Origin: Crenothrix polyspora
Lineage (GTDB): Bacteria > Pseudomonadota > Gammaproteobacteria > Methylococcales > Methylomonadaceae
DNA: 5,502 bases
Direction of reading: 5' to 3'
Assembly (NCBI GenBank): GCA_945903675.1
Contig: CAMDOP010000223.1
Coordinates: 1-5,502 of the forward strand
In this document: piece by piece, positions 4,899 to 5,502 of the stretch
How positions within the stretch are numbered: position 1 is the stretch's first letter
How the letters are laid out: each line of letters opens with the position of its first letter
Notes under the pieces: model-generated
What the model was told of the DNA's origin: nothing
Database searches by the model: none
The model's input: only the letters and a program-made list of their open reading frames with translations
Translations under genes and position numbers: made by a program

Positions 4899-5502
4899 GT
4901 GCCTGAAAGAAAACTCGGTTTTTTAATATAGTCAGAACCAGATCAATTACATATTCGGTGATTTTTCGTCTTCAATTCTGTGTATTACTTGCTGAGCGGC
5001 TCTAATTGGGCGTATTTGTGCTTCTTTGGTAATTTCAGGACACAGTTATTCATACAACGTTTTAACTCATTGTTATTTTCTCTATATTTAGACGTTATGC
5101 AGCTTTTTGGTAGGGGCCTCGTCGCCGCGCTATTTTTTGTAATGCTTGCTCTCGAACTACCACACCTAAGCGTTGGATGTTGCGAGCCACTATGGCTAGA
5201 GCCACATAACGTTTGAAACCATCAATACCCTGATCAGGACATTTATCAAGGCCATGAACTTCCAAGGCATTGATAGCTGATTCCACCGCAGAATGTTGGC
5301 GACGTAACTGAACAAATTCTACCTCAGATTCACGTACTTTATCTGCTTCGGATAGCCGGCCTTTTTTCGGCAATATAACAAGATCTAGTCGTTCTTTGAG
5401 TTGAATCTGATTGTTAGGGCTATGAAAGCCCTTGTCCATACTGATGGTGTTTAATGCTGGAAATCGCGACTGACTGTCCTTAACGATGGACACCGCAATT
5501 TG
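4899..5502 (-). mobile_element. Insertion sequence, 3' part only (ISNCY-like)
   Basis: The transposase gene at 5095-5502 shows that an insertion sequence enters from the right edge. Its left boundary is not certain. A candidate end is GTGCCTGAAAGAAAACTCGG at 4899-4918, preceded by TTAACTA; it would leave about 176 nt between the end and the transposase stop codon. The other end is outside the window, so terminal inverted repeats and target duplication cannot be compared here. The element's presence is well supported, the boundary only weakly. Confidence 0.45.
5095..5502 (-). CDS. DDE transposase, C-terminal fragment (ISNCY-like)
   Basis: The reading frame is open to the right edge of the window, so the visible 135 residues are the C-terminal part of a longer protein; the GTG at 5493 is an internal valine codon, not a start. 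The fragment has SMDKGFHSPNN (Asp23 of the fragment, likely the second catalytic Asp) and RRQHSAVESAINALEVHGL (Glu74, likely the catalytic Glu), followed by DKCPDQGIDGFKRYVALAIVARNIQRLG. This last stretch is characteristic of transposases annotated as ISNCY family, as recalled rather than searched. It ends in a basic tail RRRGPYQKAA. The transposase would cut and join the ends of its own insertion sequence. No frameshift is visible in this part; whether the missing N-terminal portion and first Asp are intact cannot be judged. Confidence 0.82.
   Translation of the reverse strand, partial: QIAVSIVKDSQSRFPALNTISMDKGFHSPNNQIQLKERLDLVILPKKGRLSEADKVRESEVEFVQLRRQHSAVESAINALEVHGLDKCPDQGIDGFKRYVALAIVARNIQRLGVVVREQALQKIARRRGPYQKAA

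Larger units (their letters stand above)
4376..5094. other. Gene-free, AT-rich intergenic region
   Basis: No credible coding frame was found on either strand over these 719 nt. The oxidase-proximal part (to about 4650) holds a REP-like hairpin and decayed REP-like pieces. From about 4650 to 4980 the sequence is markedly AT-rich and contains several dyads: 4663-4675 (TATAAC-G-GTTATA), 4692-4715, 4771-4796 (AAACTAAC and GTTAGTTT, 10-nt loop, followed by a T run), 4824-4835 (AAGAAATTTCTT), and 4819-4827 with 4867-4875. The part next to the transposase gene probably belongs to the insertion sequence. Any promoter for the oxidase operon should lie in the left part. Confidence 0.7.

Noticed and set aside
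4650..4980. CRISPR array or small RNA in the AT-rich gap
   Set aside because: No regularly spaced direct repeats are present, and the dyads differ from one another; nothing supports a defined RNA gene.
4980..5216. 78-residue open frame on the plus strand
   Set aside because: It overlaps the transposase gene antisense over most of its second half, has no Shine-Dalgarno, and its composition is that of a chance frame.

Overview
The window looks like the chromosome of a Gram-negative bacterium, most likely a gammaproteobacterium. It carries type II secretion genes, periplasmic copper proteins with signal or anchor segments, and REP-type palindromes. The protein style and the palindromes recall methanotrophs of the Methylococcales, but that placement is a weak inference because no methane-oxidation gene is present. 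All recognisable genes lie on the minus strand, so transcription runs from right to left.

Layout from right to left. At the right edge (5095-5502) is the C-terminal part of a DDE transposase, cut by the window. Next comes a gene-free, AT-rich stretch (4376-5094) with several palindromes, one REP-like hairpin and a possible insertion-sequence end. Then a copper pair: a 552-residue membrane-anchored multicopper oxidase (2717-4375), whose stop codon overlaps by 4 nt the start of a 230-residue membrane-anchored cupredoxin (2028-2720). A 185-nt spacer (1843-2027) holds two REP hairpins of one family facing each other. Last come gspE (145-1842), the type II secretion ATPase, and the first 47 codons of gspF (1-143), separated by one nucleotide.

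The oxidase and cupredoxin are probably made together and work together on the periplasmic face of the inner membrane. The oxidase has the eight histidines expected for a trinuclear copper centre and a type 1 copper site in its first cupredoxin domain only. The second protein has a type 1 site of rusticyanin-like spacing and a methionine-rich mature N-terminus. Copper(I) oxidation and detoxification, or electron transfer to oxygen, are the plausible roles; the substrate cannot be read from sequence. GspE and GspF form the cytoplasmic motor and inner-membrane platform of the secretion system and have no evident functional link to the copper genes.

The copper pair is the most unusual part of the window. 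Nothing here proves a new system, but the combination of type-C-like domain arrangement, a leucine at the predicted axial position, membrane tethers on both partners and an unassigned N-terminal region in the oxidase deserves a closer look.
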